From positions 1 to 7,385 of the forward strand of contig DVGY01000133.1 in NCBI GenBank assembly GCA_018712465.1: a DNA stretch of 7,385 nucleotides, given 5' to 3'. Under the pieces are notes generated by a model. It made no database searches and was not told where the DNA came from. It was given only the letters and a program-made list of their open reading frames with translations. Below, piece by piece: positions 6,580 to 7,385 of the stretch. The position numbers and the translations under genes are program-made. Source of the DNA: Candidatus Egerieicola pullicola. GTDB lineage: Bacteria; Bacillota; Clostridia; Oscillospirales; Ruminococcaceae. Numbering within the stretch: position 1 is the first letter of the stretch; every line of letters begins with the position of its first letter.

Positions 6580-7385
6580 ATGGCACAAAAAGAAGAAAGC
6601 TCCGCAAAGCAGGCAGCTGCCAAGGAGGCTGCTGCGCCCGCGGTTAAAAAGGAGGCGCCGGTTGCCGCAAAAGCAGCTCCTGCAAAAGAGCCTGCACCAG
6701 CTAAAAAAGAAACTGCGCCGGTTGGGAAAGAATCTACATTAACTGCAAAAGAATCTACACCAACTGCAAAAAAGACTGCGACGGCCAAGAAAGAACCTGT
6801 ACCAGCGGTAAAAGAGCCTGTATCAGCGAATAAAGAAGCTGCACCGGCGGTCAAGGAGCCTGTGCCGGCTAAAAAGGAAGCTGCACCAGCCGCAAAAAAG
6901 ACCGCGCCAGCGAAAAAGGAAGCCGCGCCAGCCGCAAAAAAGACGGCATCGGCTAAAAAAGAAACTGCGCCGACTGCGAAAAAGACCGCATCGGCTGCAA
7001 AAAAGACGGAGGCATCCGGAAAGAAAACAACGTCTACTAAGAAAAAGGCTGCTTCCGCAAAAAAGGAGACGGGATCTATGACGGAAAAAACAAAAGCCGC
7101 TGAAAAAGGAGCGGCATCTGCGCAAAAGAAGGAGGACGCTCCTGCTCCTCAGGAAGCGGCTCCAATCCAAGTTATGACCGACCTGCCCCGGAGAAGCGTT
7201 GCGTTCATTGGTTCGGAATGCCATCCGTTTGTGAAAACCGGCGGTTTGGGAGACGTCATGTACGCATTGCCTCGGGAACTGGTACGGTTAAACTGCGACG
7301 TCCGTGTGATTCTGCCCCGATACGCCTGCATCCCGCAGAAATATCAGGATAAAATGGTTTACCGCGGCGAGTTTTACATGGATCT
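6580..7385 (+). CDS. glgA: Glycogen synthase (GlgA, GT5 family) with long Lys/Ala/Pro-rich N-terminal tail; 3' end cut off
   Basis: Glycogen synthase transfers glucose from ADP-glucose to the end of an alpha-1,4-glucan in the cytoplasm. The frame runs from ATG 6580 to the right edge (268 residues). The catalytic domain begins near residue 204 with RRSVAFIGSECHPFVKTGGL, then GDVMYALPREL; KTGGL (219-223) is the GT5 ADP-glucose-binding motif, and LPRYACIPQKYQDKM is typical of clostridial GlgA. Normally this domain starts within a few residues of the N-terminus. Here about 200 residues precede it, with 44 Lys in residues 1-199 (about 22%), mostly Ala, Pro, Thr, Ser and Glu otherwise, and no Arg, His, Cys or aromatic residue. 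The start is supported by AAAGGAAGG ending 6 nt upstream and by the promoter at 6418-6446. Other glg genes may lie to the right, outside the window. The enzyme identity is firm from the visible part; the role of the tail is unknown. Confidence 0.93.
   Translation, partial: MAQKEESSAKQAAAKEAAAPAVKKEAPVAAKAAPAKEPAPAKKETAPVGKESTLTAKESTPTAKKTATAKKEPVPAVKEPVSANKEAAPAVKEPVPAKKEAAPAAKKTAPAKKEAAPAAKKTASAKKETAPTAKKTASAAKKTEASGKKTTSTKKKAASAKKETGSMTEKTKAAEKGAASAQKKEDAPAPQEAAPIQVMTDLPRRSVAFIGSECHPFVKTGGLGDVMYALPRELVRLNCDVRVILPRYACIPQKYQDKMVYRGEFYMD
6685..7083 (+). repeat. Degenerate 21-bp tandem repeat coding 19 Lys-led heptads in the glgA tail
   Basis: Residues 36-168 divide into 19 consecutive heptads without a break. 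Position 1 is Lys in all of them, position 2 is Glu or Lys in all, and position 5 is mostly Pro or Ser. Typical units are KEPVPAV, KEAAPAA and KKTASAK. Within it, three copies of a 14-residue unit (AKKEAAPAAKKTAP and close variants) occupy 6868-6909, 6910-6951 and 6952-6993, a 42-bp higher-order repeat. Codon variation between copies shows the repeat is old enough to have diverged at silent sites. Proline in most heptads argues against a coiled coil. Confidence 0.9.

Noticed and set aside
6372..7224. Long open frames on the minus strand opposite the glgA tail (6372-6854 and 6823-7224).
   Set aside because: They are the antisense of Lys/Ala-rich codons, giving Phe/Ser/Gly/Ala or Arg/Ser/Phe low-complexity translations without family resemblance or ribosome binding sites. 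The plus frame runs directly into a recognisable GlgA domain.

Overview
The window looks like chromosomal DNA of a moderate-GC, endospore-forming Firmicute, most likely a Clostridia member of the Oscillospiraceae/Ruminococcaceae type. The reasons are a GerA-type germinant receptor operon, a candidate sigma-G promoter, strong AGGAGG-type ribosome binding sites, an NSS sodium symporter, a one-piece tmRNA beside smpB, and a clostridial-style glycogen synthase. The assignment to family is inference.

Layout. (1) 1-2380, minus strand: a germinant receptor operon. The GerA-type A subunit is complete, and the B-subunit permease runs off the left edge. (2) 2381-3515, plus strand and divergent: a DUF421 (YetF-type) membrane protein whose stop overlaps the start of a small DUF4363 protein. 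They sit behind a perfect match to the sigma-G consensus whose -35 box overlaps the gerA start codon, so this couple is probably made in the forespore alongside the receptor. (3) 3665-5169: a single-gene sodium-dependent transporter unit with its own sigma-A promoter and a strong terminator. (4) 5213-6177: the trans-translation unit. A near-perfect sigma-A promoter is followed by smpB, then ssrA (tmRNA) 22 nt later, then a terminator. The encoded proteolysis tag ends in ELCAA rather than the usual LAA. (5) 6178-6579: about 400 bp without a supported gene, holding an extended -10 promoter and a leader of about 127 nt. (6) 6580 to the right edge: the 5' part of glgA, in which a lysine/alanine/proline-rich tail of about 200 residues precedes the ADP-glucose-binding catalytic domain.

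Most unusual is the glgA tail. Nineteen consecutive heptads (residues 36-168) each start with Lys followed by Glu or Lys, with no break in register. The tail has no Arg, His, Cys or aromatic residue and resembles a histone H1 C-terminal domain. A well-placed internal Shine-Dalgarno and ATG near its end could yield a tail-less enzyme. The second point of interest is the nested sigma-G promoter linking DUF421-DUF4363 to the germination locus. No CRISPR array, transposon or prophage is visible.
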